Below, one piece after another: positions 1 through 7,468 of a stretch of DNA of 15,865 nt; within the stretch, counting starts at the first letter, position 1; each line of letters opens with the position of its first letter. The stretch comes from Bacteroidales bacterium (GTDB taxonomy: Bacteria; Bacteroidota; Bacteroidia; Bacteroidales; ML635J-15), in assembly GCA_028697515.1 (NCBI GenBank), contig JAQVEY010000013.1:1-15865 (forward strand), in the 5' to 3' direction. Below the pieces are notes generated by a model, which was not told the DNA's origin, searched no databases, and saw only the letters and a program-made list of their open reading frames with translations. The position numbers were made by a program, and so were the translations under genes.

Positions 1-294
1 TCCACCAGAAGAAACACATCTTAATTGAGAAATCTGATCAGCTTTCATTCCATACAAAACATCGGTCATTTTATATTCAATTTCAACTCCTGTAATTTCT
101 GCTCCATCGGGAATTGTTACTGATATCGGTAAAGGACAGGAGGAAGCTCCACTTAAATCATAAAAATTCACATCTGTTTTACCTACACCTGCAGTATAAG
201 TCGCTGTAACTGATTGGGAATGAAGAGTATAAGGAATTGTAGCAAAAGATGAAAGAACTAATAAGAATACTATGTACAGCTTAAAATATTTCAT
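1..294 (-). CDS. Secreted protein, N-terminal fragment (runs off window edge)
   Basis: An open frame of 98 codons starts at the ATG complementary to 292-294 and continues past the left window edge without a stop. The product begins MKYFKLYIVFLLVLSSFA, a short basic start followed by a hydrophobic stretch, which is a classical signal peptide; cleavage is likely near residues 19-27. The mature part is rich in small and beta-forming residues (Thr, Val, Gly, Ile), as in secreted or surface beta-sandwich proteins of Bacteroidota, many of which end in a T9SS sorting domain. The C-terminus is outside the window, so that cannot be checked. It is transcribed divergently from mnmE across a 166-bp AT-rich gap. 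No specific family is recognised. Export is well supported; function is unknown. Confidence 0.75.
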   Translation of the reverse strand, partial: MKYFKLYIVFLLVLSSFATIPYTLHSQSVTATYTAGVGKTDVNFYDLSGASSCPLPISVTIPDGAEITGVEIEYKMTDVLYGMKADQISQLRCVSSGG

Positions 295-439
295 CAATTT
301 GTTATCAAGTTTACAAAAATTAAAGGAATAAGACTAAAAAACGGACATTTTTGTTGCAAATTTCGTGCAATATTTATCTGTTTTAAATAAAATATGCAAA
401 AGCATAATAATTATATCATTATCAAGTTTTAAATTTTTG

Positions 440-447
440 TAAGTTTG
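440..447 (+). promoter_or_regulatory. Candidate -7 promoter element upstream of mnmE
   Basis: TAAGTTTG matches the Bacteroidota -7 consensus TAnnTTTG. It ends 13 bp before the mnmE ATG, so a transcript would have a leader of only a few bases. No convincing TTTG -33 box lies 19-21 bp upstream, so this is a half-match in AT-rich DNA and remains tentative. Confidence 0.35.
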
Positions 448-460
448 CAAACAAAAATGT

Positions 461-1840
461 ATGTATTCTAGTGAGAGAACAATCTGTGCAATATCATCAC
501 CCGCAGGAACAGGGGCAATAGCAATTATAAGGCTGAGTGGAGAAAAGGCTATTGAAATAAGCTCAAAAATACTTCAAAATTCTGCTAGATTTATTAAGGC
601 AAAGCCTGGACAATTTGTTTTTAGCAGAATTCTTCAAGAAAATAAGGAAATCCTTGACGAGGTAATGATCGTAAAATTCAAATCACCTCAGTCTTATACA
701 GGTGAAAATATGGTCGAAATTTATTGTCATGGATCAATTTTTATTCAAAATGAAATTATAAATCTGCTTTTAAATCATGGTTTAAGTATAGCAAAACCAG
801 GTGAATTTACAAAAAGAGCATTTCTTAATTGTAAAATGGATTTATCTCAATCAGAGGCAGTTGCAGATATTATCTCAAGTAATAGTTTAGAATCTCACAG
901 ACTTGCAATCAATCAAATGAAAGGAAAAGTTTCTTCGGAGATTAATTTCTTAAGAGATAAGATGATTGAGTTAACAGCTTTGATGGAACTTGAGCTTGAT
1001 TTTGGAGAAGAAGATGTGGAATTTGCGGACAGAAAAAGTATTTTAGAGCTTATTTCTCAGCTTCAAACAAGAATAAATTCATTAATAAGTTCATTCAGAT
1101 ATGGTCATGCGATGAAATCAGGTGTGCCTGTAGTTATTGCAGGAGAACCAAATACAGGAAAATCTACTTTACTAAATTTATTATTAAAGGAAGATAGAGC
1201 AATAGTTTCATCATTACCCGGAACTACTCGTGATACAATTGAAGAAGAATTGATTCTTGATGGCATTAAATTCAGACTAATAGATACCGCCGGTATAAGA
1301 AAATCTAAAAATAAACTCGAAAATGAAGGAATAAAACGTAGTCAGAATAGTATTAAGAAAGCTCAACTAATACTTTTAGTAATTGATGCTAAGACTACTG
1401 ATATTCACCTTGTTAAATATTATAATTCATTTAAAGAAAGCTTGTCCAAGAATCAATTTCTTATAACAGTAGTTAATAAAATGGATTTAATTGGTTCTTT
1501 AAAAAAAATTAGAATACCCGAATTAGATAACCCAATTTTTATTTCTGCTTTAAAAAATAAAAATATTGAAGCAATTACAAAGAGAATGACAGATTATGTA
1601 AAATCTATGCAAACCGGTAGTGATGATGTGATAATTAGTTCTGCCAGACATCTCGAATCACTTCGCTCTACAACAGAGGCATTGAATAGAGCTAAAACAG
1701 CACTCAATGATGGATTAAGTGGTGATTTTGTTTCGCAAGATATAAGAGAAGCTATGCATTTTTTAGGAGAAATAACAGGTCAGATTAGTAACGAAGAGGT
1801 TCTGGGAGCTATATTTGAGAAGTTTTGCATTGGAAAGTAA
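461..1840 (+). CDS. mnmE: tRNA uridine-5-carboxymethylaminomethyl modification GTPase MnmE
   Basis: MnmE (TrmE) works with MnmG to modify the wobble uridine U34 of certain tRNAs in the cytoplasm. The 459-aa length is normal for the family. The N-terminal folate-binding domain opens with TICAISSPAGTGAIAIIRLS. The inserted GTPase domain shows all G motifs: GEPNTGKS (228-235), TTRDT (255-259), DTAG (275-278), NKMD (339-342) and SAL (362-364). The protein ends in FCIGK, whose cysteine is the invariant C-terminal residue of the family. The ATG at 461 places the conserved TICAI segment at residue 7, as expected; the overlapping ATG at 457 is out of frame and stops after four codons. The next gene follows after 9 bp and is probably cotranscribed. 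Nothing is missing. Confidence 0.97.
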   Translation: MYSSERTICAISSPAGTGAIAIIRLSGEKAIEISSKILQNSARFIKAKPGQFVFSRILQENKEILDEVMIVKFKSPQSYTGENMVEIYCHGSIFIQNEIINLLLNHGLSIAKPGEFTKRAFLNCKMDLSQSEAVADIISSNSLESHRLAINQMKGKVSSEINFLRDKMIELTALMELELDFGEEDVEFADRKSILELISQLQTRINSLISSFRYGHAMKSGVPVVIAGEPNTGKSTLLNLLLKEDRAIVSSLPGTTRDTIEEELILDGIKFRLIDTAGIRKSKNKLENEGIKRSQNSIKKAQLILLVIDAKTTDIHLVKYYNSFKESLSKNQFLITVVNKMDLIGSLKKIRIPELDNPIFISALKNKNIEAITKRMTDYVKSMQTGSDDVIISSARHLESLRSTTEALNRAKTALNDGLSGDFVSQDIREAMHFLGEITGQISNEEVLGAIFEKFCIGK

Positions 1841-1849
1841 TCTATAATT

Positions 1850-2596
1850 ATGAATAAAGAGGAAAGAAAAAAACGTTATAATGAATTTTTAAATAATTCA
1901 ATGAATAACCCGAATATTATTTCCGGAGTTCACAATTATTGCGATAGGTGGTGCGAAAGATGTAAATTTATCAAGCGATGCAGAGTTGGGTTGATGGAAT
2001 TGGAAAGACTTGATGACGATGACGAAGATGGCTCCGCAATTTGGGAGGAGTTATCTGCAGTTTTTGAGGCAACTATCGAAATGATAACTGAAAAAGCTAA
2101 GGAAATGGGTATTGATCTAAATAATATTCCAGAGCTTGAGAAAAAGAAAAGGAAGTTTTCGGAAATAGAGAAAGAGTCTGAAAAATATAGTACAGAAGTT
2201 CATAATTGGATAAAAAATAATCATGAAAATTTTCAGCAACAAACATTAGAGATCGTTAAGAAAGAGTTGGCAATCCCCGATTTTAAAGAAGCCTTAGAGG
2301 TGATACAATGGTACGAATTCTTTATTCACGTAAAAATAAGGCGTGCTTCTGACGGTTTATATGATACTGAAGAAGATGATAATGAGTTTCGGAAAAATGA
2401 TAGTGATGGCACAGCAAAAATTGCTATCATTGCTATAAATCGCTCTATCGAAGCATTTACAGTACTTTATCAAAGATTCCCAGAGCATGAAGATAAAATA
2501 TTGGGATTCTTAAAACAATTATCAAGTATCAAACAAAAAATGTTAGCAACTTTCCCTGATGCTATGGCGTTCAAACGTTCGGGGTTTGATGAGTAA
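1850..2596 (+). CDS. Conserved-looking protein with N-terminal CDRWCERC cysteine motif
   Basis: This 248-aa protein is not assigned to a named family. Its clearest feature is a compact cysteine cluster near the N-terminus, YCDRWCERCKFIKRC, with cysteines at residues 31, 35, 38 and 44 (C-x3-C-x2-C-x5-C); the spacing could bind zinc or an iron-sulfur cluster. An acidic run (four consecutive Asp near residue 56) follows, then a charged, probably helical and partly coiled-coil middle and a helical C-terminal half. There is no signal peptide or membrane segment, so it should be cytoplasmic. It starts 9 bp after the mnmE stop and is likely in the same transcript, but a shared transcript alone does not show a role in tRNA modification. 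The inverted 9-nt arrays begin 3 bp after its stop. Coding status is well supported; function is unknown. Confidence 0.8.
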   Translation: MNKEERKKRYNEFLNNSMNNPNIISGVHNYCDRWCERCKFIKRCRVGLMELERLDDDDEDGSAIWEELSAVFEATIEMITEKAKEMGIDLNNIPELEKKKRKFSEIEKESEKYSTEVHNWIKNNHENFQQQTLEIVKKELAIPDFKEALEVIQWYEFFIHVKIRRASDGLYDTEEDDNEFRKNDSDGTAKIAIIAINRSIEAFTVLYQRFPEHEDKILGFLKQLSSIKQKMLATFPDAMAFKRSGFDE

Positions 2597-2598
2597 GA

Positions 2599-2752
2599 AG
2601 TGCCTAGAGTGTCTAAAGTACTTAAAGTGCCTAGAGTACTTAGGATACTGGTTAAATCTAAATTGGTTTTATTCTTCTACAGTTTTTTTATACAAACAAA
2701 TTCCTATTAAGTACTTTAGTGCACTCTAGGCACTCCAAGTACTTTAGGCACT
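2599..2752. repeat. Mirrored tandem arrays of a 9-nt unit forming a long hairpin
   Basis: Five head-to-tail units lie at 2599-2643 (AGTGCCTAG, AGTGTCTAA, AGTACTTAA, AGTGCCTAG, AGTACTTAG; consensus AGTRYYTAR). Five units in inverse orientation lie at 2707-2752 (TTAAGTACT, TTAGTGCACT, CTAGGCACT, CCAAGTACT, TTAGGCACT; one is 10 nt). The arms face each other across 63 nt and can fold into a stem of about 46 bp in which the outermost and innermost units pair best. Nearly all differences between units are transitions. It lies in the 208-bp gap after the cysteine-motif gene and could end transcription or protect the 3' end of the mRNA. Confidence 0.85.
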
Positions 2753-2799
2753 TCTTCAAACATTTTTCCATATTTTTTATTTTCGAATAAATTTTTAAT

Positions 2800-2807
2800 T
2801 ATTTTTG
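2800..2807 (+). promoter_or_regulatory. Candidate -7 promoter element for the hydrolase gene
   Basis: TATTTTTG matches TAnnTTTG and sits 15 bp before the TTG at 2823. It overlaps the alternative in-frame TTG at 2805, which argues against translation beginning there. No clear TTTG -33 box is seen, so support is partial. Confidence 0.35.
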
Positions 2808-2822
2808 CATAAAACCAAAACA

Positions 2823-3611
2823 TTGATCAATTACACCAAATATTACAATTCAGAGAATTCCGAATGGGTAACTTTTATCCATGGAGCAGGTGGTAGCAGT
2901 ACTATATGGTATAAGCAGATTAAAGCTTTTAGTAAAAGATACAACGTTTTGATGATTGATTTGCGTGGTCATGGTAATTCTGCTAATCTTGGTTTGAATG
3001 ATTTGATAAAGAAATATACTTTTCCTTTGATTGCAAAAGATGTTTTGGAAGTCCTTGATTATGAGCATATTGAAAGAACTCATTTTGCAGGAGTTTCTCT
3101 TGGTACGATTATAATCAGACAAATTGCTGAAGAACATCCAGAAAGGGTTGCTTCAATGATTCTAAGCGGTGCTATCCTAAAATTGAATGTAAGATCTCAG
3201 ATTTTAATGAAATTAGGCGTTCTGTTCAAATCGCTGGTTCCGTATCTCTTGCTGTATGATTTTTTTGCTTTTATTATTATACCAAATCATAAAAAATCTC
3301 GAAATCTTTTTATGAGAGAAGCAAAAAAGATTTATCGTACAGAATTTTTAAGATGGTTTAAATTAACGGCTGATATTAATCCGTTGCTAAGGTTGTTCCG
3401 CAACAAGGAATTACCTATTCCTACACTGTATATTATGGGCGAAGAAGATTATATGTTTTTACCGACCATAAAAGATATTATAAAAAAACACGTTAATTAC
3501 TCAAAACTAATTATTGTCCCATCATGCGGACATGTTGTAAATGTGGACAAACCGGAAGTTTTTAATGCCGAAACTTTTAATTTCATTGATTCAGTTGCTA
3601 AAGAAATATAG
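2823..3611 (+). CDS. Alpha/beta-hydrolase fold protein, TTG start
   Basis: The product has the layout of a soluble alpha/beta hydrolase. Numbered from the chosen start (262 aa), HGAGGSS (20-26) forms the oxyanion-hole loop, DLRGHGNS (46-53) is the conserved following strand and turn, and GVSLG (90-94) is the nucleophile elbow with Ser92. Asp209 in GEED and His237 in CGHVVNVDKPE complete a likely Ser-Asp-His triad. The region around residues 125-165 is hydrophobic and fits a lid. Substrate cannot be told from sequence. No ATG precedes the conserved core in this frame, because a TAA at 2796-2798 closes it upstream. Candidate starts are TTG at 2805 and TTG at 2823; the later one leaves a normal short N-terminus (INYTKYY) and clears the promoter-like element. 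The hydrolase call is firm, the start less so. Confidence 0.85.
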   Translation: MINYTKYYNSENSEWVTFIHGAGGSSTIWYKQIKAFSKRYNVLMIDLRGHGNSANLGLNDLIKKYTFPLIAKDVLEVLDYEHIERTHFAGVSLGTIIIRQIAEEHPERVASMILSGAILKLNVRSQILMKLGVLFKSLVPYLLLYDFFAFIIIPNHKKSRNLFMREAKKIYRTEFLRWFKLTADINPLLRLFRNKELPIPTLYIMGEEDYMFLPTIKDIIKKHVNYSKLIIVPSCGHVVNVDKPEVFNAETFNFIDSVAKEI

Positions 3612-3648
3612 CAGCAGACTACAAAAATCATAAACTTTATTACTTCTT

Positions 3649-3713
3649 CTATATTTCAATGATTTGGAATATAGTATCTTAAAGATTTTTGTTGATAAGT
3701 TTTTATCTTATCA
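3649..3713 (+). terminator. Two weak hairpins in the gap before prkA
   Basis: In the 182-bp gap between the hydrolase and prkA, 3649-3657 pairs with 3666-3674 (9 bp, one G-T pair, 8-nt loop), with TTTTT at 3686-3690. A second 7-bp stem pairs TGATAAG (3693-3699) with CTTATCA (3707-3713). They could be a weak terminator or part of the prkA leader. Both stems are AT-rich, so chance is possible. Confidence 0.3.
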
Positions 3714-3793
3714 GATTCAAAATTCTGTTTATTTTTCTAATTTTACTACCTATAAAATCAATTGTTGCATTACATAAAATTAAAAATAACACC

Positions 3794-5875
3794 ATGGCAA
3801 AAAAAATCATTAATCAGAAACTCGACCCGAAAAGTTTAGATGCTCACGTTTTAAATGTGCTGACAGGTCAAAGAAGATTCGAAAATGTATTCCAATCAGT
3901 TTCAAGAATGATTCTTGACAAAAAAGGCGGAATAGAAAAAGTAAATGTTAACGGACGTACAACTTATGATTTTAAAGTTTTCCGTGAAGGTAAAAAACAT
4001 ATAATAGGAATGTATGACGAAATTAACAGCTTTGTTTCCTATGTTAAGGATGCTGCTGAAAACGGCTCATCGAAAGAAATGGCTTTTGTTCTGATAGGCG
4101 AGCCCGGAAATGGAAAAACATTTTTTGTTGATCATTTAAGTGAGTTATATAGGAATTTTATTTCTAAGCCTGAAAATCGCAGATATACTTTTAAGTTTAT
4201 AAATCTAGATAAAATCGGTGGCTATGGTAAAATTACCTCCACTGAAAGTCAGACTTTTGAAGACCCTATGGTGCTCGCAATGAATTTGTATGAGGAAAAA
4301 CAGGAGAATATTGACAATCTGAAAACTTTTGGCTTTACAGATGCTAAAATTAAAGAATTGTATGCTAGTTACAGGCCTTTGGGCTCATGCTCTTATTATA
4401 TTTTATCTCAGATTAAAGAATTCTGTAATGATGATATTGCTAAAGTCAAGGAATTTATTGAAGTATTTCCGGTCCCTGTTAGTGAATCGCGTGGTACAAT
4501 AACAGGAAAATATGCTGCCAAGGATAAAATTACATCTTCAGCGACCGACCTGATAGGAGAAGAGTCTATAACTCGTTTGCTTCATATCTCTAACACAGAC
4601 AATCCTTACAGATTTGATCTGAGAAGAGGAGCTTTGGCCCGTGTTGCAGGAGGAGGTATCCATTTTGCAGACGAAATATTTAAGAATAAAAAAGACCTTG
4701 TGCAGGTTTATCTCGGCGTAATTCAGAACAGAACTATCGAAATGGAGGGATATAAATGGCCTCTTGATACACTAATTATTGCTACAAGTAATAATGCTGA
4801 ATTCTCAAGATTTCTTGAAGAAAAGGAACAAGCTCCGATTATTGACCGTTGCAGACTAACATATATGTCGCATAATACTAATTATAAGCTTCAGCAGGAA
4901 CTTACAAATTATGCTGTCGGTGGCTTTAATAAAACTACCTTCGCGAACGAGAAGCTTCATATTGATCCTAATCTAAATTATGCAATATCGGTTGCTTTTG
5001 TGCTTTCCAGAATGCCAGGAAGCGATAAACTGACTCCGGTAGAAATGATGAAACTATCTGCTGGTGAGATCGCTGGTGAAAAAAGTATTAAAACTCTTGG
5101 GGAAGTTATTAGCGAACTTAATACCGATCCTGATGTTACTAAACGTTTCGGACAGAAAGGTCTCGGTCATAGAAATTTAGGACGTTCATTACAAATTTTG
5201 CTTGAGCAAAGCACTACTCAGGAAGGTAAATGTATGTATGCAGGTGATATTTTCAAATCTATCGAGGCTGTGATACTTGATTATGTACAAGAACCAAATG
5301 ACAGAATTAAATATTTCAATGATTTAAAAATTGCTCGTGAACTTTATCGTAAAAACGTAATGACAACTATCTTCAATGCTTATATGGATGAACCTAATGC
5401 CATTGAAAAAGATGTACTAAATTATGTAAATATGATAATCGGTATTGATGCCAAAAATCTCGGTGCAGATAAAATATGGACATATCGCGATCCACAGACA
5501 GGTAAACTGGTTCCAATTAAGATAGACGAAACCTTTGTAAATAGTGTAGAGGAACGCCTTGGGCTTAAAAACACAGAGCAAAAGCAAAGTTTCCGTACAA
5601 CTATTTCTAAAATCTACGGTCAAAAAATGAATAATGATCCCGGATATAATTTTATGGATAATAACGAATTGGTTAAAGCTGTTACTGACGTACGCCTAAA
5701 ATCTGACATTTCTGGTACAGGCAGCCTTATCGGAGCTTTATCAAACCGTACGAATGAAGAAAATATGAAATTATATAATCGAATGATTAATACTATGATA
5801 AATAAACTCGGTTATTGTGAAACATGTGCTCAAAAAACAATTGAATATTTCTGCACTCACGATGATAGTAATTAA
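3794..5875 (+). CDS. prkA: PrkA-family AAA+ ATPase / serine protein kinase (YeaG-like)
   Basis: A 693-aa cytoplasmic PrkA protein, near the usual 630-690 aa. PrkA proteins are AAA+ ATPases with a kinase-like C-terminal region and act in starvation and sporulation-type responses. Walker A is GEPGNGKT (102-109). GGIHFADEIFK (287-297) aligns with the PrkA GI-x-EF-x-E-x-FK segment. A sensor-1-like IIATSNN (328-334) and DR (351-352) follow. The C-terminal YRDPQTG (564-570) and the end helices match YeaG. The paired cysteines (CPx...Cx2C) found in some PrkA proteins are absent from the insert after Walker A. The start is ATG 3794. The frame is open back to a TTG at 3689, but that extension is an AT-rich hydrophobic translation not expected for this family. 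It is the first gene of the prkA-yeaH-spoVR-prkA-like group. Confidence 0.93.
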   Translation: MAKKIINQKLDPKSLDAHVLNVLTGQRRFENVFQSVSRMILDKKGGIEKVNVNGRTTYDFKVFREGKKHIIGMYDEINSFVSYVKDAAENGSSKEMAFVLIGEPGNGKTFFVDHLSELYRNFISKPENRRYTFKFINLDKIGGYGKITSTESQTFEDPMVLAMNLYEEKQENIDNLKTFGFTDAKIKELYASYRPLGSCSYYILSQIKEFCNDDIAKVKEFIEVFPVPVSESRGTITGKYAAKDKITSSATDLIGEESITRLLHISNTDNPYRFDLRRGALARVAGGGIHFADEIFKNKKDLVQVYLGVIQNRTIEMEGYKWPLDTLIIATSNNAEFSRFLEEKEQAPIIDRCRLTYMSHNTNYKLQQELTNYAVGGFNKTTFANEKLHIDPNLNYAISVAFVLSRMPGSDKLTPVEMMKLSAGEIAGEKSIKTLGEVISELNTDPDVTKRFGQKGLGHRNLGRSLQILLEQSTTQEGKCMYAGDIFKSIEAVILDYVQEPNDRIKYFNDLKIARELYRKNVMTTIFNAYMDEPNAIEKDVLNYVNMIIGIDAKNLGADKIWTYRDPQTGKLVPIKIDETFVNSVEERLGLKNTEQKQSFRTTISKIYGQKMNNDPGYNFMDNNELVKAVTDVRLKSDISGTGSLIGALSNRTNEENMKLYNRMINTMINKLGYCETCAQKTIEYFCTHDDSN

Positions 5876-5951
5876 TATTTGCTTTTGATATATAAAGACG
5901 GTTTGAAGTGTTTTCAAGGCATATTAGCAGATTTTAGATTAAAATATTAAA

Positions 5952-7322
5952 ATGAAAAAGAAAACGACAAAGCAAAATATTGATATAAGTAAACTCAGTC
6001 AGAGCAGTCAGGATTTGATTAACAAAGAAATAAGTTTTTCAAAGACTTTAAGCCATCGTTCTGTAAATACAAAAAAGAAAAATGATTTAATTGTAAATGG
6101 CTTATATGAGATAAATGACCGAGACCTGTTTATTTCTTTAAATAAAGAGGATTTTAAGGTCAATCTGTTTACAATTGAGGAATTACTAGCAAAAGATAAA
6201 CAACGCGAAGAAGACGGCTTTCCTCGTCGTATTAGACTGGGGAAATATATAAAGCCGATTAAGGGTAGTCAAGAAAAAATTGTTGTTGTTCCAACCACTA
6301 CTGAGCCAAAGTTTTATCATGATGACAGTATTACCGAAGATGGAGAAGAAAATACAGGTGGAAGTGGTGATGGTGAAGAAGGAGAAGTTATCGGAGAGCA
6401 GCAGGCTGAACCACAAGAGGGTGAAGGTGAAGGACAAGGAGCCGGACAGGGTGAAGGCTCTGACCATGATCTTATTGAAGATGCTTTTGATTTGGGAAAA
6501 GTAATAACTAAGAAATTTGAACTGCCTAATCTTAAACCCAAAGGTAAAAAGCTGTCAACGAACAAATATGTTTATGATTTGACTGATATAAATCGTGGAT
6601 TCGGACAATATCTGGACAAAAAAGCTACGATAAAAAGGATTATCGAAACAAACATAATGCTTGATAAACTGACTCCTGGCAATGAAATTTCTCCGCAAGA
6701 CTTAATAATAAATCCGCAGGATCAGATATTTAGAATTCTTTCCAAAGAGAAAGATTTTGAAGCTCAGGCAACTGTTTTCTTTGTGCGTGATTATTCAGGT
6801 TCTATGATGGGCGAACCTACCGAAGCTATTGTAATGCAACATTTATTTATTTACAGTTGGTTAATGTATCAGTATCAAAATCAAGTTAATGTAAGATTTA
6901 TTCTGCATGACAGTGATGCTAAAGAAGTTCCAGATTTTTACACATACTATAAATCAAATGTTGCAGGAGGTACAAATGTTTTTCCTGCATACGAACTTGT
7001 GGCTGATATTATTGAGAAAGAACAATTATACAGAGATAATAATATTTATATCTTCCATGGAACTGATGGTGATGACTGGGATGAAGACGGAGAAAAAGCT
7101 ATTTCGGCAGTTCGAAGATTTTTGCCTTATATCAGCAGAATGGGTATAACTGTAGCGAAAAACTCATGGGGCAGCGAAGACAGAGATACAACAGTAGAGA
7201 AATATTTTGAAAGTTCAGGATTGTTGAAGGAAAAACATGATTTGATAAGAATGGATGGATTTGCTGCTTCGCAAGGGACAGAAGATAGAATTATTGAAGG
7301 AATAAAGAAGCTAACGAGTTAG
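5952..7322 (+). CDS. yeaH: YeaH/DUF444-family von Willebrand A protein
   Basis: This 456-aa protein matches the YeaH (DUF444) family, the standard partner of PrkA. The N-terminal 110 residues are basic and helical. Residues 127-171 are a Gly/Glu/Gln-rich acidic linker, at the place where E. coli YeaH also has a glycine-rich stretch. The C-terminal half is a VWA domain with a metal-ion (MIDAS) motif D280-Y-S282-G-S284, GGTN (339-342) supplying the Thr, and TDGDDW (371-376) supplying acidic ligands; these correspond to DVSGS, GGT and SDGDNW of E. coli YeaH. In VWA/AAA+ pairs the VWA protein commonly links the ATPase to its target, so a role as PrkA partner is a reasonable inference. It follows prkA by 76 bp. 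Its final codons and stop lie inside the first hairpin at 7316-7374. Confidence 0.93.
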   Translation: MKKKTTKQNIDISKLSQSSQDLINKEISFSKTLSHRSVNTKKKNDLIVNGLYEINDRDLFISLNKEDFKVNLFTIEELLAKDKQREEDGFPRRIRLGKYIKPIKGSQEKIVVVPTTTEPKFYHDDSITEDGEENTGGSGDGEEGEVIGEQQAEPQEGEGEGQGAGQGEGSDHDLIEDAFDLGKVITKKFELPNLKPKGKKLSTNKYVYDLTDINRGFGQYLDKKATIKRIIETNIMLDKLTPGNEISPQDLIINPQDQIFRILSKEKDFEAQATVFFVRDYSGSMMGEPTEAIVMQHLFIYSWLMYQYQNQVNVRFILHDSDAKEVPDFYTYYKSNVAGGTNVFPAYELVADIIEKEQLYRDNNIYIFHGTDGDDWDEDGEKAISAVRRFLPYISRMGITVAKNSWGSEDRDTTVEKYFESSGLLKEKHDLIRMDGFAASQGTEDRIIEGIKKLTS

Positions 7323-7424
7323 AGATTGAAGCTCCCACGCGAATAATTCGCGCGGGAGCTTCAATCTCTAACTCTCGCACGGGAGTTACAACACTCCCGC
7401 GCGAGTAACTCGCGTGGGAGTGTT
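7316..7424. repeat. Cluster of three GC-rich hairpins overlapping the yeaH stop codon
   Basis: Hairpin 1 pairs 7316-7343 with 7347-7374: a 28-bp stem with one mismatch (7337/7353) and loop TAA. It includes the TAG stop of the upstream gene. Hairpin 2 pairs 7370-7376 with 7381-7387 (loop GCAC) and competes with the base of hairpin 1. Hairpin 3 pairs 7390-7405 with 7409-7424: a 16-bp stem with one G-T pair and loop TAA. The inner cores are near copies (CTCCCACGCGAATAATTCGC and CTCCCGCGCGAGTAACTCGC). The cluster is far more GC-rich than its surroundings and has no T-run right after it, unlike a classical terminator. It separates prkA-yeaH from spoVR and the second PrkA-like gene. Confidence 0.9.
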
Positions 7425-7468
7425 TAAGACGGAAGTGTTTGAGTTTAAATTTTTGAAAAATTATTTTT

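Noticed and set aside
302..429. Direct repeat TTATCAAGTTT at 302-312 and 419-429, with an inverted ACAAAAATT / AATTTTTGT at 313-321 and 432-440, in the divergent promoter region
   Set aside because: It could be an operator pair, but 9-11 nt matches in such AT-rich DNA are expected by chance and no family of regulator is suggested.
2599..2752. CRISPR-like array
   Set aside because: The units are 9 nt with no spacers and occur as opposed arms, and there are no cas genes nearby.
6186..6565. Several open frames on both strands over the low-complexity part of the yeaH homologue
   Set aside because: They are products of the GGA/GAA-rich coding repeat and show no domain-like sequence; the DUF444 frame is clearly the real one.
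7425..7468. Promoter between the hairpin cluster and spoVR
   Set aside because: AATTTTTG is only a near-match to TAnnTTTG and has no upstream box, so a separate promoter is not supported.
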